Shown: in pieces, positions 1 to 8,300 of the stretch
How the letters are laid out: every line of letters starts with the position of its first letter
How positions within the stretch are numbered: position 1 is the stretch's first letter
NCBI GenBank assembly: GCA_020444165.1
Contig: JAHLLK010000038.1
Coordinates: 1-53,973 of the forward strand
Source: Deltaproteobacteria bacterium
Lineage (GTDB): Bacteria; Desulfobacterota; Desulfarculia; Desulfarculales; Desulfarculaceae
DNA: 53,973 bases
Direction: 5' to 3'
The notes under the pieces: generated by a model
Seen by the model: the letters and a program-made list of their open reading frames with translations, nothing else
Databases searched by the model: none
Told to the model about the DNA's origin: nothing
Program-made: the position numbers and the translations under genes

Positions 1-2
1 AG

Positions 3-506
3 AACCGCCTCTTCGCCACCCTGGACCCCACCACCCGCCGTTTGCGCTTCCCCCGGGAACGCGAGGTCATCGTCACCGACACGGTGGGCTTCATCCGCGA
101 CCTGCCCGAGGAGTTGACCCAGGCCTTTGCCGCCACCCTGGAAGAGCTGGCCCAGGCCGATCTCCTGTTGCACGTGGCCGATGCCTCCAACCCCATGGTG
201 GAGGAGCAGATCGCCGCGGTGGAGCGCATCCTGGACGATTTGGACCTGACCGAAGCGGGGCGGCTGTTGGTGTTGAACAAGGAAGACGCGGCGGACCCGG
301 AGATGGTGGCGCGGCTGTTGAACCGCTTCGGCGGGGTGGCGGTGAGCGCCCTCCGCCCGGTCACCCTGATCCCCCTGTTGGAGCGCATCGAGGGCCTGGC
401 CTTTGGGCGGCAACCCGCGGAGGGGGCCGAGATGCCCGGCCGCGTACCCGCGCAAACCCCCAGCCCGGGGGAATGGGCGGATGAGAGTGAGGCAGGGGAG
501 GAGTGA
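3..506 (+). CDS. hflX: GTPase HflX, C-terminal part (5' end outside window)
   Basis: The reading frame is open from base 3, so this is the 3' portion of a longer gene. The visible 167 residues contain the G3 element DTVGF followed by IRDLPEEL, which is characteristic of HflX, and the G4 element NKED that gives guanine specificity. HflX is a ribosome-associated GTPase that splits stalled or stressed 70S ribosomes. The N-terminal HflX domain and the P-loop lie upstream of the window. The tail after the G domain (about 35 residues, Pro/Glu rich) is low complexity. The gene converges on ribF, and the gap between them holds a repeat element. Confidence 0.93.
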   Translation, partial: NRLFATLDPTTRRLRFPREREVIVTDTVGFIRDLPEELTQAFAATLEELAQADLLLHVADASNPMVEEQIAAVERILDDLDLTEAGRLLVLNKEDAADPEMVARLLNRFGGVAVSALRPVTLIPLLERIEGLAFGRQPAEGAEMPGRVPAQTPSPGEWADESEAGEE

Positions 507-539
507 GCCTGAACTTAGGCAGACACTGGACAGCGTGGC

Positions 540-653
540 CTCGTTAAAAATATGAAGTTTTTTGGAGGATGGGGGGTGTGGGGTGAAGGACCCTTTTTTT
601 CAAAAAAGGGTCCTTCACCCCACACCTTCCTCTTTCTCCAACAAAACTCCTAG
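540..653 (+). mobile_element. MITE-like repeat, degenerate copy with a perfect 25-bp internal hairpin
   Basis: This stretch between convergent hflX and ribF is related to the reverse complement of 26821-26990. Shared blocks are CCTCGT-A(n)-TATGAAGTTTTTT-GG near 540-565, and TTTCTCC-AACA-AACTCCTAG at the right end (634-653). Inside it, 575-599 and 602-626 form a perfect 25-bp inverted repeat with a 2-base loop; the apex is a T run facing an A run, so it could also act as a bidirectional terminator. The right-hand CTAG contains the ribF stop codon. The left end is unclear: the AGGAGTG at the end of hflX (about 500-506) may be its remnant. Confidence 0.5.
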
Positions 654-1588
654 CTCACCCACGATGCCAGGATGCGGCGGCCTTCCTCCACGTCGCGGCC
701 GATCTGTTGGGCCAGCTCGTCCAGCCCCGAGAAACGCTTTTCGCCCCGGAGATACTCCACGAACTGCAAGCGCACGTGGTGGCCGTAGAGGTCGCCGTGG
801 AAATCCAGGAGGTGGGTTTCCACGCTCAGCTCCGCGTCGCTGAAGGTCGGGTTGGTGCCGATGTTGGTGACCCCGGGGTTGATCCGCCCCGGCGCGATCT
901 CCATGAGGGTGGCGTAGACCCCGGGGCCGGGCAGGAGTTCGTCGGACACCCGGAGGTTGGCCGTGGGGAAGCCCAAGAGCCGCCCGCCGCGGCCGTGCCC
1001 GGTGACCACCTCCCCGGCGATGGAGTAATGGCGGCCCAGGAGCTGGCGGGCCCGGCCCACCTGGCAGCTTTTCACCTCCTGGCGCACCCGGGTGGAGGAG
1101 ACCGGCTGGCCATCCACGATCACCGGGCCCACCACGTGAACCAGGAAGCCGTGGCCCACGCCCTTGGCTTTCAAAAGGTCCAGATCGCCCAGGCCCTTGT
1201 GGCCGAAGGTGAAGTCATAGCCCACCACCGCCTCGGCCAGCTTCAGCCGCCCCACCAGGAGCTTGTCCACAAAGGCGTCGGCCGAGAGCAGGGCGAAGTT
1301 CTCGTCAAAGCGCACGCAGAGGAGCACGTCCAGGCCCAACTCGCGGATCAGGGCGGTCTTCTGCTCCAGGGGGGTGATGAGCGGCAGGTTCACCGCGGGC
1401 CGGAGGACCCGCATGGGGTGGGGTTCGAAGGTCATGGCGATGGAAGTGCCGCCGATGGCCCGGGCCCGTTCCAGGGCCTGGCGGAACAGGGCCTGGTGGC
1501 CCAGGTGCACGCCGTCGAAATTACCTATGGTGATGACCGGCCGCGCAAAGCGGGTGGTCAGTTCGTCCAATCCGTTGAGCACGATCAT
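650..1588 (-). CDS. ribF: bifunctional riboflavin kinase / FAD synthetase
   Basis: The protein phosphorylates riboflavin to FMN and adenylates FMN to FAD. The N-terminal nucleotidyltransferase domain shows the HxGH-type motif GNFDGVHLGH at about residues 22-31. The C-terminal kinase domain shows [14 protein letters not shown] at about 198-212, with the PTAN metal/nucleotide motif. Length is 312 residues, normal for the family. I start at ATG 1588 (MIVLNGLDEL) because GGAG lies 10 bases upstream; a start nine codons earlier has no ribosome site. The stop codon TAG lies inside the CTAG end of the adjacent repeat element. Nothing next to it belongs to riboflavin synthesis, which is common for ribF. 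Confidence 0.95.
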   Translation of the reverse strand: MIVLNGLDELTTRFARPVITIGNFDGVHLGHQALFRQALERARAIGGTSIAMTFEPHPMRVLRPAVNLPLITPLEQKTALIRELGLDVLLCVRFDENFALLSADAFVDKLLVGRLKLAEAVVGYDFTFGHKGLGDLDLLKAKGVGHGFLVHVVGPVIVDGQPVSSTRVRQEVKSCQVGRARQLLGRHYSIAGEVVTGHGRGGRLLGFPTANLRVSDELLPGPGVYATLMEIAPGRINPGVTNIGTNPTFSDAELSVETHLLDFHGDLYGHHVRLQFVEYLRGEKRFSGLDELAQQIGRDVEEGRRILASWVS

Positions 1589-1907
1589 CGAGGGCTTACT
1601 CCAAAGCAAACACAAGGGCCCGGACGGGGGAAAAGTTGGGCGAAGCCGCCGTACCGTCCTGGGGCCGGGAACTGGACGGCAAGTTCCGCTTCGGGTAGGT
1701 TACCAGCCAGGGCCGGCCACCGCGAGGGGGGCTGCCGGCCGGCCTGGGCCCTGCCGCCGGCATCCTCGCTTCATATTTATTTATCACGGTTTGAGGCCTT
1801 GACAAGCAAAGGCTGTGATTATAGACTTCGCCTCGCTGGTTGGCAAGTTACCCTGATTCCAAGGCCAAACGCGTTGCGGGCGGATTGGAAGCTTGCCGGC
1901 TGAAAAT
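1589..1907. other. Gene-free spacer upstream of ribF and tRNA-Leu
   Basis: I see no convincing gene in this stretch. It contains the presumed tRNA-Leu promoter near 1799-1827 and must contain the ribF promoter on the other strand, which I could not pick out. Confidence 0.5.
1799..1827 (+). promoter_or_regulatory. Sigma-70-type promoter for tRNA-Leu
   Basis: TTGACA, a 17-base spacer, then TAGACT. It is followed about 80 bases later by the tRNA-Leu gene in the same direction, with no gene between them. Confidence 0.5.
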
Positions 1908-1994
1908 GCCGAAGTGGCGGAACTGGTAGACGCGCTAGGTTCAGGGTCTAGTGGGGGTATCCCCGTGGGAGTTCGAGTCTCCCCTTCGGCACCA
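1908..1994 (+). tRNA. tRNA-Leu (anticodon CAG)
   Basis: The 5' acceptor strand GCCGAAG (1908-1914) pairs with CTTCGGC (1984-1990), followed by discriminator A and an encoded CCA (1992-1994). The anticodon stem CTAGG/TCTAG encloses the loop TTCAGGG, giving anticodon CAG (reads CUG). A long variable arm (GTGGGGGTATCCCCGT) shows class II, and GTTCGAGTC is the T loop. It is intact and followed by a clear terminator. Confidence 0.96.
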
Positions 1995-2007
1995 AAAAAA
2001 GCAGCTG

Positions 2008-2042
2008 CGCCGCAATCCTCCGGGGTTGCGGCGTTTTGTTTT
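2008..2042 (+). terminator. Rho-independent terminator of tRNA-Leu
   Basis: The stem CGCCGCAA/TTGCGGCG with extra C-G pairs toward a short loop is followed by TTTTGTTTT. Confidence 0.85.
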
Positions 2043-2558
2043 GGTGGGGAAAGACCCGGGATGGGTGGTTGGTGCGGGGCAGAATCCAATCCGGGACACG
2101 AGCGTTGGGCCGGGCGGGAGGGGCGGATTCCCGGAAGCGGGGTGGTCCCGGGAAGTAGGCGGCTGTGCTCGGCGCGGACCGGGAAAAGGAGAGGGAGAAA
2201 AAGCTAAGAGGTTTGGAATAAGGGAAGGGTGGGGCCGGGTTTTTCACTTGCCAAATAGGCACCGCGAGGGGCCGGCGGCCGGACCTCGCCTGCCTCGCAG
2301 TCCAACCTGTTTTCCGCGGGGCTCAGGGGCCAAGCACCAAGCGGGTCGGCCAACCCGCCGGCAACCGCCCCAATTGGCGCAGAGGGGGCCCTGTCTGATC
2401 AGCAAGTTCACCCGGCCGCTTCGCCCGGTTGCTCCTCCTGGGGCTTCACCGCCAGGGAAGCCGCTTGCTCCCACCGGGCCGGCTCAGAACAGGCCGCTTA
2501 AGCCGCCGCAGGCCGCAGCGCACCCACGCCACCTGCCGATCCAGGGCCACGCAACAAT

Positions 2559-2589
2559 GAAAAACCGGCCCGGGAGCACCCCGGACCGG
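2559..2589 (-). terminator. Rho-independent terminator of the 2648-3547 gene
   Basis: Read on the minus strand, CCGGTCCGGG pairs with CCCGGGCCGG (one G-T pair) around a 5-base loop and is followed by TTTTT. It lies about 60 bases past the stop codon of the minus-strand gene. Confidence 0.75.
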
Positions 2590-2647
2590 CCTGGCAATTT
2601 GGCTATTTCCCACGGCGGAAAATCCCGCCCGGCCGTTTATCGCCTAT

Positions 2648-3547
2648 CTATATATATGCCTCGCCGTCGCCGCTCTTGTCCGGCAGATAGCAGAACGACA
2701 CCTGGGGGATGGAGAGCTTGCCGCCCTCGTTGGTGTCCAAGACCGCGTAGAAGCCGTTCTTGAGGCTGCCCGGCACGATGACGTTCACCTTGTCGTCGTC
2801 CACGAAGAACATCTTGATCAGGGTGTCGTCCTTGCCCATGGCCTTCAGGTCCAGGGTCTTGAAGTCGTAGTTGTGCTCGCTGATCTGGCAGTAGAAAGGG
2901 TTGTTGTCGCCGCCCAGGATCAGCACATTGTGCCCGATCTTGCTCATCATCTCGTAGAGCTTGGCCGTGTTGGTCTTGTTCCGGAGTAGTTTGGGGAAGT
3001 TGTTCATGGCCTCGGGGCAGACGCGGCTGAAGATGGCCGGGGCGCGGGTGACCAGGGCCTTGAACTTGCCGCCCAGCATCTCCCAGCGCTTGGCCTCGCC
3101 GCCGCCGGCCAGGTCCGTGAAGAAAGGCTGGAGCTGCTTGATGAGCTGCACCTTGCGGGCATAGGCCGCGGCCTCGCGCTCGTCGTAGGCCAGCTGGTCC
3201 CGGTCTTCCTTTACCGGTTCGGTGAGCTTTTGCAGCCGTTGGATGCGCGCCTGCAGGTTGCGGTAGCGGTTCACCAGGTCCTGGGCCTCCTCCAGGGCGC
3301 GGGCCAGGAAGTTGTTGTCCCCGTCGCCGGCGATGTGCAGATTGTTGGCGTTGGCGAAATCCCGCTCCATCTCGAAGATCATGGCCGCGCTGTAAACGTC
3401 GTTTAGGTTGCCCAAAAAGATGCTGCCGCCGATGTCCCGGGGCTTCTTGGACAGTTCGTTCCGCAGCTGTTTAAGACGGGCCACCAGCATCCGGTTTTCA
3501 CTTTGATTGCGGGCGAAGGGCAGGTCTCCGAAAACACCGTATCGCAT
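2648..3547 (-). CDS. Hypothetical cytosolic protein, 299 aa
   Basis: I do not recognise the family. The protein has no signal peptide or membrane segment. The first half is helical and charged (a coiled-coil-like stretch around residues 85-150, rich in Glu, Arg, Gln and Leu). The second half looks like an alpha/beta domain with NVLILGGDNNPFYCQISEHN around residues 205-230 and KMFFVDDDKVNVIVPG after it. Coding potential is supported by frame length, GC3 bias, an ATG (3547) with GAGG nine bases upstream, a plausible upstream promoter and a downstream terminator. A TTG six codons earlier is the alternative start. It appears monocistronic. Confidence 0.75.
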   Translation of the reverse strand: MRYGVFGDLPFARNQSENRMLVARLKQLRNELSKKPRDIGGSIFLGNLNDVYSAAMIFEMERDFANANNLHIAGDGDNNFLARALEEAQDLVNRYRNLQARIQRLQKLTEPVKEDRDQLAYDEREAAAYARKVQLIKQLQPFFTDLAGGGEAKRWEMLGGKFKALVTRAPAIFSRVCPEAMNNFPKLLRNKTNTAKLYEMMSKIGHNVLILGGDNNPFYCQISEHNYDFKTLDLKAMGKDDTLIKMFFVDDDKVNVIVPGSLKNGFYAVLDTNEGGKLSIPQVSFCYLPDKSGDGEAYI

Positions 3548-3623
3548 GAGCTTTAACCTCGGCAAGTAAAGGGGCCCAACCGCAGGGGCAAGGGCGCAGG
3601 ATCATTAGCTCTTGATAAGCAAG

Positions 3624-3652
3624 AACATATCGTAGCAGATTACGCCGGACAA
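3624..3652 (-). promoter_or_regulatory. Putative promoter of the 2648-3547 gene
   Basis: On the minus strand: TTGTCC, 17 bases, TATGTT, ending about 77 bases before the chosen ATG. Confidence 0.4.
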
Positions 3653-3800
3653 CTCCATGCGCCTACGGCAAAAATGCTTAAAGCGTGACCCTGGGGGCCG
3701 CCCGGCCGGGTGCGGTCATGTCGCAGGGTGAAACACGGGGCGGGCCAGGAGAGACGTACCCCGCCCCCGGGCCCGCCCCGCCCGTTAAAGACCTATAAAC

Positions 3801-3836
3801 ACCACAATAAAAACCACAATAAAAACCACAATAAAA
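3801..3836. repeat. Three perfect 12-bp tandem repeats
   Basis: The unit ACCACAATAAAA is repeated three times without change. It lies in a gene-free region, and its AT-richness contrasts with the surrounding GC-rich DNA. Confidence 0.9.
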
Positions 3837-4294
3837 CGGCTAAATGGTTTGGCCCGGGAACGCCTCGGAGACGGGAGCGGGCCCTGGCGTCGACGTCCGG
3901 GGGCCCCTGGGCCCGGTCCGGCAAGGCGGGAGGGCCGCGATTTCCGGGGGAAGAGGGGATAAGGGCCGGTTTCGCGGCTTCTGCGGCCGTGACAACCGCC
4001 CGCGAAATACCCTTTCGAACCGCCAGGCCATTGCCCTCGGAGAGGGGCCGGCACGGCCGTGGAATGGCGCGCAACGAAGTGTTTCCGGGATAAATGATTG
4101 TCGGCGGTTTGAATACTTGGCAAAATGAGCAATAGACAAAATTCCAAATAAAAAAAATTGCCCACTGCCAAAACCCTGCTTTAAACTAATAACCAGGACA
4201 GAACGTTTCATAAGGAAACGCCGCGGTAGAAAAAAAAGGGGCGGAGAAATTGGAGAACTATAACATAAAAAATAAAAAAAACGGTCAGTTGGAG

Positions 4295-4356
4295 CCGCAG
4301 GCCAAAGCGGGGAGGTTTGTAGTATGTTCGCTTGCACCGCTTGGCTGCGGGAATAA
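4295..4356 (+). promoter_or_regulatory. Leader hairpin enclosing a possible 10-codon leader peptide
   Basis: CCGCAG-GCCAAAGCGG (4295-4310) can pair with CCGCTTGGCTGCGG (4337-4350) with two small bulges. The 26-base loop carries GGGGAGG and, eight bases later, ATG of a tiny frame (4324-4356, MFACTAWLRE, then TAA). The ribosome site and start of this frame are therefore in or beside the stem, as in attenuation leaders. It is about 410 bases upstream of the cytochrome operon. This is speculative and no known riboswitch class was recognised. Confidence 0.3.
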
Positions 4357-4767
4357 CAAACGTGTTCACCCGGAAAAAATGGCCACTTTTTCTGCTACTA
4401 AATCTGATGCCGCTACGGGTTTTGTAGTAGCTGACGCTGGATTTGCTCTGACCTTGTCGTGGGACATCTTCCTTGATTGTGCCTCTGAGAAAAATACCTA
4501 CGCCAAAAAAAGAAAACGGCCCATAAGGCTAATTGACGCCGTGAAAAGCGCGAAATCCGTGCGCGGAGCTTCCCGGCCGACCCTGGGGTAACCCCCGGCG
4601 AGGGCGGAGACCGCCTACCGTAAATTCCGGGGGACCTCTTTCCCGGCAGCTTGCCGGCCTGAAGAAAAATAGGGGGAAATTCCCACCGCTGGCCAGTTTT
4701 CTGGCTGGCGGGCGGGTGGGATGTAACATTCGATCCGTTTTCAGACCCACTACACAGGAGAAAAGGT

Positions 4768-5385
4768 ATGCAACGAAAGTTTGGTGGACCACTCATCCTG
4801 GCCCTGTTGCTGGTCAGCCTGATGGTCCCGGGTTTGGCCGCCGGTCCGGCGGCCGCCGCCACGGCCACCGGCGTCTTGCCACCGACGCAGCTCGGCTGGG
4901 AGATCATGAACGCTTCCGTGGTAGACCCCGGCACCAAGGTCCAGACCAAGGATGGGGTGATGATCACCGGTTGCAAAGTCACCGCCACCGCGGTGGGCGC
5001 CAAAGCCGGCAACCCCCTTCCCCAGGCTAAGTTCGTGCTGGAGTTTTCCCTGTTCCAGCCGGCGGCGGCCATGCCGGGCCAGCAGGCCGGTCAATGGAGC
5101 CTTTCTGGTTCCTGGCAGATTCAGCCGGAGAATTGGTCGGAGGCCGACGCCAAGGTGCGCTATAGCGAGAACTTGGTGAAGGGCGGCATCCAGGCCACTC
5201 TGCCCGCCAATCCCTTTGAGACGATGGTCAACTACACCGCGCAGGTGCGGGTGACCTCCGCTTCGGGGGTTCCCACCAACACCAAGGGCACTTTCTTGGG
5301 CAATGAAGACTTTGAAGGTCAGCTCCAGTTCGGTCTGAACGCCAGAATGAACCGGGCCGCCAGAGTCAAGGGGGTGCAGCCATGA
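4768..5385 (+). CDS. Secreted protein of unknown function, partner of the multiheme cytochrome
   Basis: The 205-residue product begins with a Sec signal peptide: a basic start (MQRK), a hydrophobic core LILALLLVSLMVPGL, and a likely cleavage after an Ala-rich AAGPAAAA near residue 32. The mature part has no heme motif and only one cysteine, and looks like a small beta-rich periplasmic or extracellular domain. The ATG has AGGAG nine bases upstream. Its TGA overlaps the ATG of the cytochrome gene (ATGA at 5382-5385), so the two are translationally coupled and probably act together in extracytoplasmic electron transfer. The family is not recognised. Confidence 0.8.
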   Translation: MQRKFGGPLILALLLVSLMVPGLAAGPAAAATATGVLPPTQLGWEIMNASVVDPGTKVQTKDGVMITGCKVTATAVGAKAGNPLPQAKFVLEFSLFQPAAAMPGQQAGQWSLSGSWQIQPENWSEADAKVRYSENLVKGGIQATLPANPFETMVNYTAQVRVTSASGVPTNTKGTFLGNEDFEGQLQFGLNARMNRAARVKGVQP

Positions 5386-8300
5386 GCAAGCGGATTAACC
5401 AGGCAGCGGCTCCCAGACTCCTGCCTCTGGCCATTTTGGGCCTGGCCCTGATCGCCGGCCTGACCGTATGGGGCCTTTCCCCGGCCCTGGCCGACCTGCC
5501 CGGGCGGCCCAGCCCGGCCAACCACGCGGTGCCCAACCCGGGCACCCAGTCGCAGGAACTCACCAACATCACTTTGCCGGCTGAGTTCAACGTGTTCGAG
5601 TTCGTGGTCACCTGCGCCGGGTGCCACGGCGGCGGCATCATGCAGCAGGCCGGGCATTTCGCGGTTTGGTCCGGCAGCAGCATGGCCAACGCGGCCCGGG
5701 ACCCCATCTTCCGGGCCAACCAGCAGATCGTCAACGACGCCCTGAAGACCGAGATCGGGGACGGCGGCGGCAACATCTGCATCCGCTGCCACAGCCCCAA
5801 CGCCTGGTTCTCCGGCCGCACCGATCCCTTCCTTAACGGAACGGGCGACGCCAGCGGCCTGATCCACAGCCTGGTGCTCTCCACCGACGACGAGGGCGTC
5901 TTGTGCGAGTTCTGTCACCGCACCCAGGGTTCGGTGACCATGAAGCGGGCCGACCTGAACGCGGCCGACCCGGTGTGGAAGATGCTGGCCGGCCTCTATG
6001 ACTGGCCCCACGCCGGCCTCGACTACCCCCAGGGCCCCCTGGCGGGCAACCCCTATGGCGACTCCACCTTCCAGGTCAACGACGCCATGAGCTACGGCGG
6101 CAAGTACGCCGGCATCACGCACCCGTATTTCAGCGATGACAATGCCACCGGGGGTTTCGGCGGCACCTACACCGGCCAGATCTTCGGGGTGGACGCCACC
6201 ACCGGCCTGCCGGTCTATGCCGCCGACGGCAGCCTGACCATGGTCAACGAAGTGCCCATCGGCCCGCCGGAGGACTTGGGCGGCAATCCCATCTACGAGA
6301 ATCAGGCCGTTTCCCCCGAGCACTCCACCTGGGGCGGCGGCACGGTGGGTTTCATGACCACGCCGGAGTTCTGCGGGTCCTGCCACGACCTCACCATACC
6401 GGTCACCAACCACGGCATGCCCGAGCAGCGCACCTACACCGAGTGGAAGTACAGCGCCTATTCCAACACCGTGGGGCCGGATTACCAGCGCTGCCAGGAC
6501 TGCCACATGCCCACCATGAAGCATGAGTGGGACGACAACGCCAGGGTCTCCCTGAACCCCGACCCGACCCTGGCCGGCTGGTTCCCCTACGCCAAGGACC
6601 GCAACGCCTTTGGCGGCACCACCTTCCACAAGCTGTCGGGTTCCAACCGGGACCTGCAGGACATGCTGAAGCTCCTCTACCCCGAGGTGGACTTGGAGCC
6701 CATGGGCGCGCCCACGGGCAACGACCCGCGCGTGTTCCCCGGCCAGCTCTCCTCGCGGGACATCGCCTGGGACCGCACCCGGGAGTACACCGAGCTTAAG
6801 ATCAGGGACGCCGTGACCCTGGAGATCGTGTCGGCCACCGTGGCGGCGGGACGCGGCCAGGTTCAGGTGAAGGTGACCAACAACGCCGGTCACCGGATCC
6901 CCTCGGGCTACCCCGACGGGCGGCGCTTCTGGATCCAGATGAACGTGTTCAACAACACCAACCAGGACCTCGTGTACCAGAGCGGGTACTACGACCAGGA
7001 CACCGCCACGCTGTACAACGACGGCACCATGGCCGGCATCACCCGGGCCCAGACGCCCGTGATCGACGGCGACAGCAACCAGGTGATGATCTACGAGAAG
7101 CGCACCGGCATGGGCCCGGACGGCGGTCCCTACGCCATGTCGGTGAGCCTTTTGAACCATCAGATCCTTTTCGACAACCGCATCCCCCCGTTGGGTTATG
7201 ACCGCGCCTCCTATTCGGCCGCCGGCACCAAGTTCTACAAGTACGCCGGCACCGAGGCCGCGGCTACTCCCTCGGAGGACATCAACCGCTATCCCGACGG
7301 CCAGAACTGGGACTTGGTGACCTATAACTTCGACGTCCCGGCCGGGGTGACCAGCGCCGACCTGCGGGTGCAGGCTTCTCTCCAGTGGCAGACCCACACC
7401 CGGGAGTTCATGGAGTTCCTGAAGGACAACAACACCAACACCTACCGTCCCCAGGGTCCGCCGGACATCCTGGATCCCAATTATCCCAACAACCCCACCT
7501 ACTTGAGCGACTCCTTCGCCACGACCACCGGCACGGCTTGGGCCGACATGACCGACCTGGCCGGCAATGCGCTCCGGGACAACTGGGGCGGCCTGGCCTA
7601 TGCCGCCTGGCTGAAGACCGGCAAGGGCGCCCCCTGGACCGCGGCCAAGGCTGACAACAAGCTGACCGGGGCTCCCACCGCGCCCACCGGGCTGCAGGTG
7701 CTGGCGGTGACCAACGCGGCCCTGGGTCTGCCCGATCCCTGCTCGCACCTGCTCACCTGGAATCCGGTGAACGGGGTTGACGGCTACGTCGTGTGGATGC
7801 GTTACGGCGCCGACACCAGCGATCCCACCCTGCCGGCTTCCACCGCGGACTGGGACCGCATCGCGGTGATTCCGGCCGGCACCCAGCAGTACCTCTCCGA
7901 CGCCCTGAACGTGGCCAAGACCTACCAGTACCGCGTCCAGGCCTTCAACGCGGTGGGCCTGAGCGGCTTCTCGACCGAGGTCTCCGGGCTGACCCCCACG
8001 GACCTCCCCTTGCCGCCCATCAACCTGGTGGCGATGGCCACCACGGCCAACTCGGTAACCCTGACCTGGGCCGACCAGGCGGACAACGAGACCGGCTTCA
8101 TCATTCAGCGGCAGGATGTGCCGGTCACGGCCGACTTCCAGACCGTGGCCATGATCCCGACGTCCAACGGTACGGCCGTTGGCGGGGTCAACTGGACCGA
8201 CACCACCGTGGGTGCTTCCAGCACCTACAACTACCGGGTGACCTCCTACAACGCCTCCGGCTGGTCCACCTGGACCACCCCGGCCCAGGCCACCACGGCC

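Larger units (their letters stand above)
1995..2647. other. Gene-free spacer with terminators
   Basis: Apart from the terminator after tRNA-Leu and the opposite-strand terminator of the 2648-3547 gene, I see no gene, known RNA or repeat. Open frames here lack ribosome sites and plausible protein composition. Confidence 0.5.
3548..4767. other. 1.2-kb gene-free region: repeats and structured leader
   Basis: I see no convincing protein gene of normal size. From left to right it holds a minus-strand promoter, three 12-bp tandem repeats, a GC-rich stretch, an AT-rich stretch from about 4090 to 4290, and then a series of hairpins leading to the secreted-protein gene at 4768. A 113-codon open frame at 4250-4591 has no ribosome site and no protein-like composition. 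Confidence 0.5.

Noticed and set aside
707..1903. A 398-codon frame antisense to ribF
   Set aside because: ribF has clear catalytic motifs on the minus strand, and this frame extends past it only by chance.
4250..4591. A 113-codon plus-strand frame in the leader region
   Set aside because: No ribosome site, mixed low-quality composition, and it overlaps the predicted hairpins.
4510..4620. A cyclic-di-GMP (GEMM) riboswitch before the cytochrome operon
   Set aside because: The context fits and a GCGCGAAATCC stretch recalls the conserved core, but the expected GGGACGCAAAGCC element and receptor pairing are not present.
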